Source of the DNA: Pannonibacter carbonis
Lineage (GTDB): Bacteria > Pseudomonadota > Alphaproteobacteria > Rhizobiales > Stappiaceae
Assembly (NCBI RefSeq): GCF_003012935.1
Contig: NZ_PUDR01000023.1
Location: 1-44,585, forward strand
Direction of reading: 5' to 3'
DNA length: 44,585 bases
Part shown: positions 1 to 9,184 of the stretch, one piece after another
Layout of the letters: the number at the start of each line of letters is the position of its first letter
Position numbering within the stretch: position 1 is the stretch's first letter
Position numbers and translations under genes: made by a program
Notes under the pieces: generated by a model
The model's database searches: none
What the model saw: the letters and a program-made list of their open reading frames with translations, nothing else
What the model was told of the DNA's origin: nothing

Positions 1-482
1 GCCGCCTCGCCCCATTTGTGAGAAGCTCCATTGGAGCGTCCATGGACAAACTCCCGCACTGACATCAATCACTGCGCAATCGCATGGCTCACAACCGAGC
101 GGAAGGTGAGGATACAACATCGCTTACTCTGCAGTGCCGGACGTCAAACGCCCCGATTACTGGGCTCCTGCCTTCGCAGGAGCGACGAGAGGAGGCGGTG
201 TGGCCGCCGCCCTCCTTGTTTGCCTCGTCTGAGGCTGATGCTTTCCCCGCAAAAGCTCTCAAACTTCGTCGCTCCTGCGCAGGCAGGAGCCCAGTAACCA
301 CATGACTGCGTTGGTTTCTGCAGTGCCGGACGTCAAACGCCCCGATTACGAGGCCCCTGCCTTCGCAGGAGCGACGAGAGGAAGCGGTGTGCCAGTCTTC
401 GTTGTTGGCCTCATCTGCGGCGACTGTTGTCCGGTGGGCACAGGGGCGGGGATGACCAACCGGGTGTATCGCAGCCAGTTTC
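1..482. other. Intergenic region without a convincing gene
   Basis: No reading frame here has a believable ribosome binding site or protein-like composition. The stretch is dominated by the palindromic repeat cluster at about 129-391. The open frames on both strands simply translate that repeat and differ between frames, as expected for non-coding DNA. Confidence 0.7.
129..391. repeat. Interspersed palindromic repeat cluster
   Basis: A segment of about 74 bp at 129-202 recurs almost unchanged at 317-391. Both copies carry the core CTGCAGTGCCGGACGTCAAA followed by a palindrome built on CTCCTGCCTTCGCAGGAG. A third copy of the palindromic half lies inverted at 267-298, so 156-187 and 267-298 could fold into a long hairpin. 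This is typical of short mobile intergenic repeats (REP/MITE-like) scattered through alphaproteobacterial genomes. No transposase or target duplication is visible. Confidence 0.75.
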
Positions 483-514
483 ACAAAACAAAAAAGGCGC
501 CCGGTGGGCGCCTT
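483..514 (-). terminator. Rho-independent terminator after rpmG
   Basis: On the minus strand an uninterrupted GC stem (AAGGCGCCC pairing with GGGCGCCTT, 494-514) is followed directly by a run of Ts (483-495). It sits about 25 nt past the rpmG stop codon. Confidence 0.88.
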
Positions 515-539
515 CGATGTCTGGAACCAGGGATCAAGC

Positions 540-707
540 TTACTTGATCTTGGCTTCCTTGAAGTCGACGTGCTTCTTCGCGATCGGGTCGTACTTACGC
601 TGAGACATCTTCTCAGTCATGGTACGGGAGTTCTTCTTGGTGACATAGAAGAAACCGGTGTCAGCGGTGGAAAGCAGCTTGATCTTGATGGTGGTCGCCT
701 TGGCCAT
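540..707 (-). CDS. rpmG: 50S ribosomal protein L33
   Basis: A 55-residue basic protein starting [20 protein letters not shown], which matches ribosomal protein L33 over its whole length, including the YVTKKNSRT and KYDP segments. L33 is a small component of the large ribosomal subunit near the E site. The start at 707 was chosen over an in-frame start 12 codons upstream because MAKA is the conserved L33 N terminus. There are no CxxC zinc-ribbon cysteines, so this is the zinc-independent (C-minus) form. The gene is probably transcribed alone: a promoter-like element lies at 804-832 and a strong terminator follows the stop. Confidence 0.96.
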   Translation of the reverse strand: MAKATTIKIKLLSTADTGFFYVTKKNSRTMTEKMSQRKYDPIAKKHVDFKEAKIK

Positions 708-803
708 GGCCTTGGATCCTGTTCTTGTTTGTCCGGCAAACACTCGATGCTGCCAGAATCTGGCGCCCGTTGAGTTCGCTTAGAGAGTACGAAATCAGGG
801 CGC

Positions 804-832
804 AAACTACTCATAAGCCGGCCAAAGTCAAG
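804..832 (-). promoter_or_regulatory. Candidate sigma-70 promoter for rpmG
   Basis: Reading the minus strand, CTTGACT (827-832 and neighbours) gives a good -35 element. It is followed after 16 nt by TAGTTT (804-809) as a weaker -10. Transcription would start near 797, leaving a leader of about 90 nt before rpmG. The CTTGAC form of the -35 is typical of rhizobial housekeeping promoters. The call rests on sequence resemblance only. Confidence 0.45.
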
Positions 833-870
833 CTCTGGCGGGCATTGGCGGCAAAATTCCCCGTGGGAGG

Positions 871-1614
871 TTAAAGCAGGTCCCGCTGGAAGCCCTGGCC
901 ACGCTGGAAATAGAACGGCACAGGCGTTGCCGGTGACAGCTCCGGATCTTCAGTCAGGCGTGTTGCCAGGTCACCAAGGATCGTCTGGGTGATCACCGGC
1001 AGCTCGAGATCACGCGTCTCGGCCAGGGTCAGCCAGGCCACATCCTCCAGTTCGCCCGAAGGACCTGCGGCATCCGGCAGGCGATCAGCAATCGCATCCG
1101 AGAAAACCGCCAGGAATCGTGTGTCGAAACGGCGAGGCCGCCCTGGTGGCGTTACGGCTCTGGCGATCATGCGGAACGGGGACAGGTCCAACTCGATGCC
1201 ACGTTCGGCAAAGGCTATGAGATCGCCTGGCGCACGCCAACTGCGGCCGGTGCGGCGTCCGACAAAGACCCCGGCTTCCTCGTAGGTCTCGCGCACGGCG
1301 GCCACCGTGAAGGCCTTCAGGCGGCTGAGAGACAGCTTGCCCTTGGGCCTTGCAGCCAGCCTTGCGGCAACATCGGGGTGATAGTCGGCGACGACAGGCA
1401 CGCGCGAATCGGTCGGATCGACGCGGCCGCCGGGAAATACGAACATGCCCGGCATGAACACATGGCCCATGTGACGCCGGCCCATCAGCACGCGCACATC
1501 GGCGCCGCTGCGATCCAGAATCAGCAGCGTTGCGGCATCACGCGGCCGGATGGTCGGGTGATGCCGGTTGGCCCTGGCCTCCTTCAAAAGGTCTGAGACG
1601 CCAGGTGCACTCAT
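871..1614 (-). CDS. NUDIX hydrolase, NUDT19-like
   Basis: A 247-residue predicted nucleoside-diphosphate-linked hydrolase. The second half of the Nudix box is clear (RETYEEAGV, residues 108-116). The GG that normally opens the box sits about 45 residues earlier (PGGRVD, 61-66), so the box is split by an insertion. That split is a known trait of NUDT7/NUDT19-type CoA or ADP-sugar pyrophosphatases. The substrate cannot be read from the sequence; a CoA derivative is possible. The start codon overlaps the stop of the upstream DUF983 gene by 4 nt (ATGA), so the two are translationally coupled at the end of the topA-rnr operon. Confidence 0.85.
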   Translation of the reverse strand: MSAPGVSDLLKEARANRHHPTIRPRDAATLLILDRSGADVRVLMGRRHMGHVFMPGMFVFPGGRVDPTDSRVPVVADYHPDVAARLAARPKGKLSLSRLKAFTVAAVRETYEEAGVFVGRRTGRSWRAPGDLIAFAERGIELDLSPFRMIARAVTPPGRPRRFDTRFLAVFSDAIADRLPDAAGPSGELEDVAWLTLAETRDLELPVITQTILGDLATRLTEDPELSPATPVPFYFQRGQGFQRDLL

Positions 1615-2075
1615 CGCAGGTTCGCCACTGGCTCCGCGATTGGCATGTCTTCCTCCGAGTCCGGATCAAAGCCGTGCATGTAGAGCGCCCATTGCAGTCC
1701 GACGAGGGCGCCCTTCACGGGCCGCAGGAAGCCGAGCGACAGGATCACCGTCAGGGGCAGCCACAGGCTCATGTGCACCCAGACCTCGGGGCGGTACATC
1801 AGTTCAACCGCCAGCATCGCCGGGATGATGATGTGGCCGACGATGGTGATGGTGAAATAGGGCGGGGCGTCATCGGCGCGGTGATGATGCAACTCGGTGC
1901 CACAGGCGCTGCAGGTGGGGCTCACCGTCAGGAAACCGTTGAACAGCTTGCCCTTGCCGCAGGCCGGGCAGCGGCACACCATGCCGCGCAGCATGGCTTC
2001 GGCGACATTGCGCTGCGGCTTGTCGCGCGGCGTGTCGATGGTGGCTCCAGCGGCTTCGATATAGGTGACGCTCAT
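1611..2075 (-). CDS. DUF983 zinc-finger membrane protein
   Basis: A 154-residue protein with an N-terminal zinc-finger-like motif (CRCPACGKG at about 34-42 and CSACG at about 55-59). Two hydrophobic segments follow (about 75-95 and 102-120), the DUF983 arrangement. The function of the family is not established; a cysteine-rich cytoplasmic domain tethered to the inner membrane is the most one can say. It starts 2 nt after the rnr stop and overlaps the NUDIX start by 4 nt, so it belongs to the same transcript. Confidence 0.88.
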   Translation of the reverse strand: MSVTYIEAAGATIDTPRDKPQRNVAEAMLRGMVCRCPACGKGKLFNGFLTVSPTCSACGTELHHHRADDAPPYFTITIVGHIIIPAMLAVELMYRPEVWVHMSLWLPLTVILSLGFLRPVKGALVGLQWALYMHGFDPDSEEDMPIAEPVANLR

Positions 2076-2077
2076 GG

Positions 2078-4384
2078 TCAGGGTGTCCTCTTGCGCAGCG
2101 GCCTGGCCGCCTGGGCGCTCTTGCGGTTGCGGCCGATGGCGGCGCGGGGGGAACGCCCCGGCTTCCTGCCGTCCTTGTTGCCTTCGCTCAAGAGAGCAAA
2201 GCGCAAGGCGCCGGCAAAGGGCGCTGCTTCAACCAATTCAACCTCAACCCTATCACCAAGCTGGTGTCGTTCGCCTGTCCTGTCTCCGATCAGGGCGTGC
2301 GACCCTTCGTCATACCGGTAATAGTCGAGGCCGATGGTTGAGGCCGGAATGAAACCGTCCGCTCCGGTATCGTCCAGACGGATGAACATGCCTGACTTTA
2401 CAACGCCGGAGATGCGGCCATGGAAGCGGGTGCCGACGCGCTCGCACATCCACAGGGCGATCAGCCGGTCGATCGTCTCGCGTTCGGCCAGCATCGCGCG
2501 GCGCTCGGCAGCGGAGACTTCCGCGCCGATGGCCTCGAGCCGGCCTTCGATTTCCTCCGGCAGGCCGTCGCTGCCCAGCCCCAGCGCCCGGATCAGGCCC
2601 CGGTGCACGATCAGGTCGGCATAGCGGCGGATCGGCGACGTGAAATGAGCGTACCGGCGCAGGTTGAGGCCGAAATGGCCGATATTGATCGGCGAGTATT
2701 CGGCCTGCGCCTGCGAGCGCAGGATCACCTCGTTGACCAGATGCGCCTGCGGGGTGTCCTTCACCTTGGCAAGGATGCCGTTGAACGTTGACGGTCTCAG
2801 ACCGCCGGCCGACGGCAGCTTCATGTTGAGCGTGGAGAGGAACTCCTTCAGCGAACGCAGCTTCTCCGGGCTCGATGCATCATGGATGCGATAGAGCAGG
2901 GGGATCTTCTTCTTTTCCAGCGTCTCGGCGGCGGCCACGTTCGCCTGGATCATGCACTCTTCGATGAGCTTGTGCGCATCAAGGCGGTCGGGGACATAGA
3001 CGTGATCGACGGTGCCATCCGGCTTCAGCTTGATCTTGCGTTCCGGCAGGTCGAGATCCAGCGGCTCTCGTGCGTCCCTGCCGAGGCAGAGGCAGGCATA
3101 GGCCGCCCACAACGGCTTCAGGATCGGCTCCAGCAGCGGTCCGGTCTTGTCGTCCGGCTGTCCGTTGATCGCCGCCTGCGCCTGTTGGTAGGACAGTTTC
3201 GCGGCAGAGCGCATCAGCACCCGGTGGAACGAATGCGCGATCTTGCGGCCGGTCTTGTCGAACACCATGCGCAGGCCGAGCGCCGGGCGGTCGACGTTCT
3301 CCTTCAGCGAGCACAGTTCGTTGGAGATGCCTTCCGGCAGCATCGGGATCACCCGGTCCGGGAAATAGACCGAGTTGCCGCGCAAATGCGCTTCCCGGTC
3401 GAGCGCCGAGCCCGGGCGGACGTAGTGCGCAACATCGGCAATGCCGACAAACACCACATGCCCGCCCTCGTTGGCCGGATCCTGATCCGGTTCGGCATAG
3501 ACCGCGTCGTCGTGATCCTTGGCGTCGGCCGGATCGATGGTGATCAGCGGGATCTTGCGCCAGTCCTCGCGCTTGCCAAGGGTGACCGGCTCGGCCCGTT
3601 CGGCTTCCACCTCGACCACCGCCGGGAAGACATGCGGGATGTTGTGGCTGTGCAGGGCGATTTCCGACACGGCCATTTCGGAGTTCATCGAGCCGAAGCG
3701 GCGCAGGATCTTGGCGCGCGGCGAGCCGTAACGGCCCGTGCGGGTGATCTCGACGCTGACGAGATCACCCTCGGCGGCGTCCTTCAGATCCGACGGATCG
3801 ATGTCGAGTTCGCGTTGCTTGCGGTCGATGGGCTCCAGATACGGCGGCTGATGGGCTGCGCGCTGGCGCAGGATGCCGAGGATCGCGCCTTGCTGCTTCT
3901 CCAGCACCTTCAGCACCCGGGCGGCATAGCGCGCCTCCGGACCCGGATCGGGATCGGCGAGGCGCACCAAGGCCCGGTCGCCGATTCCCGGCTGGGTACC
4001 GCGCGGGGCGTCCTTGCGGGTGACGACCAGCACCTGCGGCGGCGGACCTGCCTCCTCGTCCCAGTTGACCGGTTCGCCCAGCAGTTCGCCGTCGCGGTCG
4101 CGGGCGTTCAGATAGACGACCAGGATCGGCGGCAGGTCACCCGGGCGGATCAGCTTCTTCTCGCGCCGCTCGACCAGGCCTTCCTCGGCCAGGCCCTTGA
4201 GGAGGCGTTTCAGCTCGATGCGGCCGGCGCCGATAATGCCAAAGTGGCGGGCAACCTCGCGCTTGCCGGCCTTGCCGGGGTTCTCAGCGACAAAGGCGAG
4301 GATATCCTCGCGCGAGGGAAAGGCGCCGGGGGTCTTCTGCGTCTTGGCCGCGACCTTGCGCGGCTTGGGGCGTTTTGTGCTCAA
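2078..4384 (-). CDS. rnr: Ribonuclease R
   Basis: A 768-residue 3'-to-5' exoribonuclease of the RNase II/R family, acting on structured RNA in mRNA and rRNA turnover. An N-terminal winged-helix region (KREVARHFGI, about 41-75) precedes the cold-shock/OB region. The RNB catalytic domain shows the acidic cluster DPADAKDHDDAV, with metal-binding aspartates. A C-terminal S1 domain (GRISGVVKSGMFIRL) and a basic tail follow. The start is TTG; it overlaps the topA stop by 4 nt (TTGA), which supports translational coupling and this start. DUF983 begins 2 nt downstream. Confidence 0.95.
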   Translation of the reverse strand: MSTKRPKPRKVAAKTQKTPGAFPSREDILAFVAENPGKAGKREVARHFGIIGAGRIELKRLLKGLAEEGLVERREKKLIRPGDLPPILVVYLNARDRDGELLGEPVNWDEEAGPPPQVLVVTRKDAPRGTQPGIGDRALVRLADPDPGPEARYAARVLKVLEKQQGAILGILRQRAAHQPPYLEPIDRKQRELDIDPSDLKDAAEGDLVSVEITRTGRYGSPRAKILRRFGSMNSEMAVSEIALHSHNIPHVFPAVVEVEAERAEPVTLGKREDWRKIPLITIDPADAKDHDDAVYAEPDQDPANEGGHVVFVGIADVAHYVRPGSALDREAHLRGNSVYFPDRVIPMLPEGISNELCSLKENVDRPALGLRMVFDKTGRKIAHSFHRVLMRSAAKLSYQQAQAAINGQPDDKTGPLLEPILKPLWAAYACLCLGRDAREPLDLDLPERKIKLKPDGTVDHVYVPDRLDAHKLIEECMIQANVAAAETLEKKKIPLLYRIHDASSPEKLRSLKEFLSTLNMKLPSAGGLRPSTFNGILAKVKDTPQAHLVNEVILRSQAQAEYSPINIGHFGLNLRRYAHFTSPIRRYADLIVHRGLIRALGLGSDGLPEEIEGRLEAIGAEVSAAERRAMLAERETIDRLIALWMCERVGTRFHGRISGVVKSGMFIRLDDTGADGFIPASTIGLDYYRYDEGSHALIGDRTGERHQLGDRVEVELVEAAPFAGALRFALLSEGNKDGRKPGRSPRAAIGRNRKSAQAARPLRKRTP

Positions 4385-7143
4385 GTGTCCTTCTTGGTGC
4401 CAGCGGCACCTGCTTTGGCTTTCGGCGTGGTCGCCGTCTTCTTTGCGGTCGTCGTCTTCTTGGCGGCCGCCTTCTTCGGCGCGGCTTCCGCCGCTTCGCC
4501 ATCTGCGGCGTCGGCCTTCGCCTTCACCGCCTTCTTGGTGGCTGCCGCCTTCGGAGCAGCGGTCTTCTTGGCTGCGGCCTTCTTTGCCGGCGCCTTCTTT
4601 GCCGTCGCGCCGCCCTTGGCCTTGATCAGCTCCAGCGCCTGTTCCACGGTCACGGCCATCGGGTCGCTGCCCTTCGGCAGGGTGGCATTCACCTTGCCCC
4701 AGTTGACATAGGCCCCGTAACGGCCATCACGGATGGTGATCGGCCCGCCATCGGGATGATCGCCGAGTTCCTTCAGTGCGGCCGGAGCGGAGCGCCCGCG
4801 TGCGCCCTTGGAGCGTTTTTCCGCCAGAAGATCGACCGCTCGGTTGATCCCGACCGAGAACACCTCATCAGCCGAGGCAAGGTTGGCATAGGTTCCTTCA
4901 TGGACAATGAAGGGACCGAAGCGGCCAATGCCGGCCGAAATCATCTTGCCGTCTTCCGGATGCAGGCCGATCTCGCGCGGCAGCTTCAACAGCTGCAAGG
5001 CCTTGTCCAGCGTCAGGTCCGCGGCTGACCAGCCCTTGGGCAGGGAGGAGCGTTTCGGCTTGGCCTCGCCCTTCACTTCCTCGCCCAGCTGCACATAGGG
5101 GCCAAACCGGCCGGAGCGCAGGGACACTTCCAGCCCGCTGTCCGGATCGGTGCCCAGCACCTTCGGGCCATCGGATGCCGCTTCCCCGTCCTCGCCGTCC
5201 TGGCCCCGGGCGAGCTGGCGGGTGTAGCTGCATTCGGGATAGTTCGAGCAGCCGATGAAGGCCCCGAAACGGCTGACCTTCAGCGACAGCTGGCCGGTCG
5301 AGCAGGTCGGGCACGCGCGTGGATCCTTGCCGTCCTCGCGCACCGGGAAGATATGCGAGGCCAGCAGCTCGTTCAGGGCGTCGATGACCTGCGACACGCG
5401 CAGATCCTTGGTCTCACCCACGGCGGCGGAGAAGTCGCGCCAGAACGCGGCCAGAACATCGCGCCAGGACAGTTCACCGGCCGAGATGCGGTCAAGCTGC
5501 TCTTCCAGGCTCGCGGTGAAGTCGAACTCCACATAGCGCGAGAAGAAGCTTTCGAGGAACGCCGTGACGATGCGGCCCTTGTCCTGCGGCACCAGCTGCT
5601 TCTTGTCGAGTTCCACATACTCGCGGTCGCGCAGGGTCTGCAGCGTCGAGGCGTAGGTCGACGGGCGGCCGATGCCCAGCTCTTCCATCTTCTTGACGAG
5701 GCTGGCTTCGGTGTAGCGCGGCGGCGGCATGGTGAAATGCTGCTCCGCCTCGATCGGGCTCGGCTTGCCTTCAACGGTGCCAAGGCCCAGCGGTGCGCCG
5801 TCGTCAACGGCGGGCAGGCGGTTTGCCGCCTCGTCGTCGTCGTCGTCGCGGCCTTCCTGATAGAGGGCGAGGAAGCCGTCGAACCGGACAACCGAGCCGG
5901 TGGCGCGCAGCGCGGCGGACTTGCCCGCACCGGACGCCGCGATGTCGATGGTCGTGCGCTCCAGCACGGCCGATTCCATCTGGCTCGCCATGGTGCGCTT
6001 CCAGATCAGCTCATAGAGCCGGGCCTGGTCGGGATCGAGGAAGCGGGCCACATCGCGCGGGCGGCGGAACAGGTCGGTCGGGCGCACGGCTTCGTGCGCT
6101 TCCTGGGCGTTCTTGGCCTTGGAGGAATAGAAGCGCGGCTTTTCGGGCACATAGTTGTCGCCGAAGTCGCTGGCGATCACCTTGCGGGCGGCGGAAATCG
6201 CCTCACCGGCGATCTGCACGCCGTCGGTTCGCATATAGGTGATGAGACCGGTGGTCTCGCCGCCAAGGGTGATGCCTTCATAGAGCTTCTGCGCCACCTG
6301 CATGGTGCGGGCGGCGGCAAAGCCGAGCTTGCGCGAGGCTTCCTGCTGCAGCGTCGAGGTGGTGAAGGGCGGCTGCGGGTTGCGCTTGGCCGGCTTGGAG
6401 ACGACGCTCTCCACCCGGTAGCTGGCGCTTTCCAGCATGCGCTTGATCGTCAGCGCCTGGTCTTCGGTCTTGATGTCGAGACGCGTCAGCTTCTTGCCCT
6501 CGAAGCCGACTACTGAGGCCTGCAGCGCTTCGCCCTTCGGGGTCTTCAGGTTGGCGAGGATCGACCAGTACTCTTCCTTGACGAAGGTCTCGATCTCCAT
6601 CTCGCGGTCGCAGATGAGGCGCAGCGCCACGGACTGCACGCGGCCGGCCGAGCGGGCGCCGGGCAGCTTGCGCCACAGCACCGGCGACAGGGTGAAGCCG
6701 ACGAGATAGTCGAGCGCACGGCGGGCGAGATAGGCATCGACCAGCGGCGTGTCGATCGGACGCGGGTTCTTCATCGCCTCCAGGATCGACTGCTTGGTGA
6801 TCGCGTTGAACACAACGCGCTCGACCGGCATGTCCTTGAGGACCTTCTTCTTCTGCAGCACTTCCAGAACGTGCCACGAAATCGCTTCCCCTTCGCGATC
6901 CGGGTCAGTTGCGAGAATCAGTCTGTCGGCGCCTTTGACGGCGGCGGCGATCTCGTTCAGGCGCTTCTGCGACTTTGCGTCGACCTCCCAGGTCATCGCG
7001 AAGTCCTCGTCGGGCAGCACCGAGCCATCCTTGGCCGGCAGGTCGCGCACGTGGCCGTAGGAGGCGAGGACGTGATAGTCGGAGCCCAGATACTTGTTGA
7101 TCGTCTTGGCCTTGGCCGGCGATTCCACGATGACGATATTCAT
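4381..7143 (-). CDS. topA: DNA topoisomerase I
   Basis: A 920-residue type IA topoisomerase that relaxes negatively supercoiled DNA. It begins MNIVIVESPAKAKTINKYLG, the Toprim nucleotide-binding start, which is why 7143 was preferred to a longer frame. The active-site tyrosine lies in GLITYMRTDG. A four-cysteine zinc-ribbon (CPTC...GCSNYPEC) follows the core. After it come repeated C-terminal modules containing RFGPYV or RFGPFI. The protein ends in a long lysine/alanine/threonine-rich tail (last ~90 residues, KKAPAKKAAAKK type), likely a DNA-binding extension common in this class. It is transcribed with rnr downstream. Confidence 0.96.
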   Translation of the reverse strand: MNIVIVESPAKAKTINKYLGSDYHVLASYGHVRDLPAKDGSVLPDEDFAMTWEVDAKSQKRLNEIAAAVKGADRLILATDPDREGEAISWHVLEVLQKKKVLKDMPVERVVFNAITKQSILEAMKNPRPIDTPLVDAYLARRALDYLVGFTLSPVLWRKLPGARSAGRVQSVALRLICDREMEIETFVKEEYWSILANLKTPKGEALQASVVGFEGKKLTRLDIKTEDQALTIKRMLESASYRVESVVSKPAKRNPQPPFTTSTLQQEASRKLGFAAARTMQVAQKLYEGITLGGETTGLITYMRTDGVQIAGEAISAARKVIASDFGDNYVPEKPRFYSSKAKNAQEAHEAVRPTDLFRRPRDVARFLDPDQARLYELIWKRTMASQMESAVLERTTIDIAASGAGKSAALRATGSVVRFDGFLALYQEGRDDDDDEAANRLPAVDDGAPLGLGTVEGKPSPIEAEQHFTMPPPRYTEASLVKKMEELGIGRPSTYASTLQTLRDREYVELDKKQLVPQDKGRIVTAFLESFFSRYVEFDFTASLEEQLDRISAGELSWRDVLAAFWRDFSAAVGETKDLRVSQVIDALNELLASHIFPVREDGKDPRACPTCSTGQLSLKVSRFGAFIGCSNYPECSYTRQLARGQDGEDGEAASDGPKVLGTDPDSGLEVSLRSGRFGPYVQLGEEVKGEAKPKRSSLPKGWSAADLTLDKALQLLKLPREIGLHPEDGKMISAGIGRFGPFIVHEGTYANLASADEVFSVGINRAVDLLAEKRSKGARGRSAPAALKELGDHPDGGPITIRDGRYGAYVNWGKVNATLPKGSDPMAVTVEQALELIKAKGGATAKKAPAKKAAAKKTAAPKAAATKKAVKAKADAADGEAAEAAPKKAAAKKTTTAKKTATTPKAKAGAAGTKKDT

Positions 7144-7227
7144 TGCGACCCAAACGTTCGAGCACGGTCGCGCCAAGGCTGCGGGCCTGGAGGCTGAGCG
7201 CAGCGGCACGAACAAAATTTTGCGGCG

Positions 7228-7256
7228 ACGATCCGGGATCGCAGGCCGTGTGTCAA
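7228..7256 (-). promoter_or_regulatory. Possible topA promoter
   Basis: A perfect TTGACA (minus strand, 7251-7256) lies about 110 nt upstream of the topA start. After a 17-nt spacer comes only a weak -10 match (GATCGT, 7228-7233). The 234-nt dprA-topA gap is the only sizeable gap in the run, so an internal promoter here is reasonable. The hexamer evidence is thin. Confidence 0.3.
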
Positions 7257-7377
7257 ATGGACTGTTGCGTCCGGGCGGTCAAGTCGCATGACCTCACCCC
7301 CTTTTTCAATCCTTTCGGGAGAACACGGCCGGCGCAAGCCCTGCGGGATCGGCAATTCCTGCGGATTGGACGCTTGT

Positions 7378-8514
7378 TCACACCAGAAGTGACACCCGCT
7401 GCCCGGGCGAGCGCTCCAGCCGGCCGGCGAGTTCCAGCTCGAGCAGCAGCACCAGAACGGTCCGCGCCGGCAACCCCGTGTCGCGGATCAGCTCGTCGAT
7501 CCCGACCGGCGTCGGCCCCAGCGCTTCCATCAGCCGGGCCCGGTCGGTCGGCCGCGCGCCCTCCGCAATCGGCCCGTCGCCATGTCCCGGCTCGTCCAGA
7601 TCGAGATCGGGAACAAAGTCCGGCGCAATGCGTCCCGACAGGCTCTCCAGCACATCAGCGGTCGAGGTGATCAGCGTCGCGCCCTGACGGATCAGATGAT
7701 TGCAGCCCTCGCAGCGCGGATCGAGCGGCGATCCGGGCACGGCGAGGATGTCGCGGTTCTGCTCCAGCGCGAAGCGGGCGGTGTGCAACGAGCCCGAGCC
7801 CTTGGCGGCCTCCACCACGATCACGGCAATCGACAGCCCGGAAATGACCCGGTTGCGCCGGGGAAAGTCGCGCCCGCGCGGGCTCCAGCCGAAGGGCATC
7901 TCGCTGATTGCCGACCCGCCAGCGGCGAGCAGGCGCTGCAGCAGGTCAGCGTTCTCCGGCGGATAGAGCACGTTCACCCCGCCGGCGAACACGGCCACCG
8001 TCCCGCCCGGCAGCGAGGCCTCATGGGCGGCGGCATCGATGCCCCGGGCAAGGCCGGAGACGATGACATAGCCTTCGTTCGAGAGTTCCCGGGCAAGCTG
8101 TGCGGCAAACTTGCGCCCCGCCAGCGAGGCATTGCGCGCCCCGACGATGGCCAGCGCCTTGGGCTGGGCGAGGGTGGCACCGGAGCCGCGCAGGGACAGG
8201 AGGGGAGGCGGGCCGTCGATATGGCGCAAATGCGGCGGATAGTCTGCCTCGCCAAGCGCCACCAGCCTTGCCCCGGCACGGGCATGGGCCTCAAGTTCCG
8301 CTTCGGCCTCCTCGCGGCTGCAGATGCGGATCGCGGCCTTGCCGCCCCGGCGCGAGAGGTCCGGCAGCCCTTCAAGGGCCTGTTCGGCCGAGCCGAAATG
8401 ATTGATCAGGCTGCGGAACGTGGCCGGGCCGACGTTTTCACTGCGGATGAGACGGAGCCAGGCGAGACGCTGAATATCACTGAGGTGACGGGCGCGGCCG
8501 GGCTCTGGCGTCAT
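7378..8514 (-). CDS. dprA: DNA-processing protein DprA
   Basis: A 378-residue protein that, in the family, protects incoming single-stranded DNA during transformation and loads RecA. An N-terminal helical (SAM-like) region covers about 10-60. The Rossmann-type DprA core runs roughly 100-290 and has its signature segments: [32 protein letters not shown] and [13 protein letters not shown]-terminal winged-helix domain (about 320-378, [15 protein letters not shown]) completes the long form. The start overlaps the plsY stop by 4 nt. Transformation genes are not otherwise visible here; dprA is widely kept in non-competent species. Confidence 0.95.
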   Translation of the reverse strand: MTPEPGRARHLSDIQRLAWLRLIRSENVGPATFRSLINHFGSAEQALEGLPDLSRRGGKAAIRICSREEAEAELEAHARAGARLVALGEADYPPHLRHIDGPPPLLSLRGSGATLAQPKALAIVGARNASLAGRKFAAQLARELSNEGYVIVSGLARGIDAAAHEASLPGGTVAVFAGGVNVLYPPENADLLQRLLAAGGSAISEMPFGWSPRGRDFPRRNRVISGLSIAVIVVEAAKGSGSLHTARFALEQNRDILAVPGSPLDPRCEGCNHLIRQGATLITSTADVLESLSGRIAPDFVPDLDLDEPGHGDGPIAEGARPTDRARLMEALGPTPVGIDELIRDTGLPARTVLVLLLELELAGRLERSPGQRVSLLV

Positions 8515-9161
8515 GACGCGGGATCAGCTCCCTCTGCCGCCGGCTTGCTCTTGGAACCGATCTTCGATTCCTGACCCTTGAGCAGGCGGCCGATGTTCTC
8601 ATGGTGCTTGGCCCACAACATCAGCGTCAGCACGCCGAAAAGTTCGGCCAGTTGCCACTGGTCCAGAAGCACCAGCAGCACGGGGCTGGCAAGGCTTGCC
8701 GTCAAAGCGGAGAGCGAGGAATAACGGCTGAGATAGGCAACCGCGATCCAGATCAGGGCGAAGGCGACGCCAACCGGCCAGGCTAGGCCGAGCAGGATGC
8801 CGAGATAGGTGGCTACTCCCTTGCCGCCCTTGAACTTCAGCCAGACCGGGAACAGATGGCCCAGAAACGCACCGAACCCGGCGACCATGGCCATTTCCTG
8901 CCCGTAGAAATGCGAGACAAGCAGCACCGCGACCGTGCCCTTCAGCGCATCGCCCAGCAGCGTTGCCGCCGCCAGCGACTTCTTGCCGGTGCGCAGCACA
9001 TTGGTCGTTCCGATGTTGCCCGAGCCGATCTTGCGGATATCGCCGAGACCCGCCATGCGCGTGATGATCAGACCAAAGGGGATCGACCCCAGCAGGTAAC
9101 CAAGGCCAAGTGCAGCGGCGTAATAGGGCCAGGCATAGGCCCAGCTGATCGGATCCGGCAC
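8511..9161 (-). CDS. plsY: Glycerol-3-phosphate acyltransferase PlsY
   Basis: A 216-residue integral membrane enzyme that uses acyl-phosphate to acylate glycerol 3-phosphate, the first step of phospholipid synthesis. It shows the family motifs [15 protein letters not shown] (about 46-60) and [18 protein letters not shown] (about 100-117), with five or so hydrophobic segments starting with [15 protein letters not shown]. The C terminus is a short hydrophilic, lysine/serine-rich tail. It lies 23 nt after pyrX and overlaps dprA by 4 nt. Confidence 0.95.
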   Translation of the reverse strand: MPDPISWAYAWPYYAAALGLGYLLGSIPFGLIITRMAGLGDIRKIGSGNIGTTNVLRTGKKSLAAATLLGDALKGTVAVLLVSHFYGQEMAMVAGFGAFLGHLFPVWLKFKGGKGVATYLGILLGLAWPVGVAFALIWIAVAYLSRYSSLSALTASLASPVLLVLLDQWQLAELFGVLTLMLWAKHHENIGRLLKGQESKIGSKSKPAAEGADPAS

Positions 9162-9184
9162 GGGTGAGGCTCTCCGTTAGTGGC

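Noticed and set aside
2882-4711. A 609-codon plus-strand frame over rnr and topA
   Set aside because: It is the complement of two certain genes and its sequence resembles no protein.
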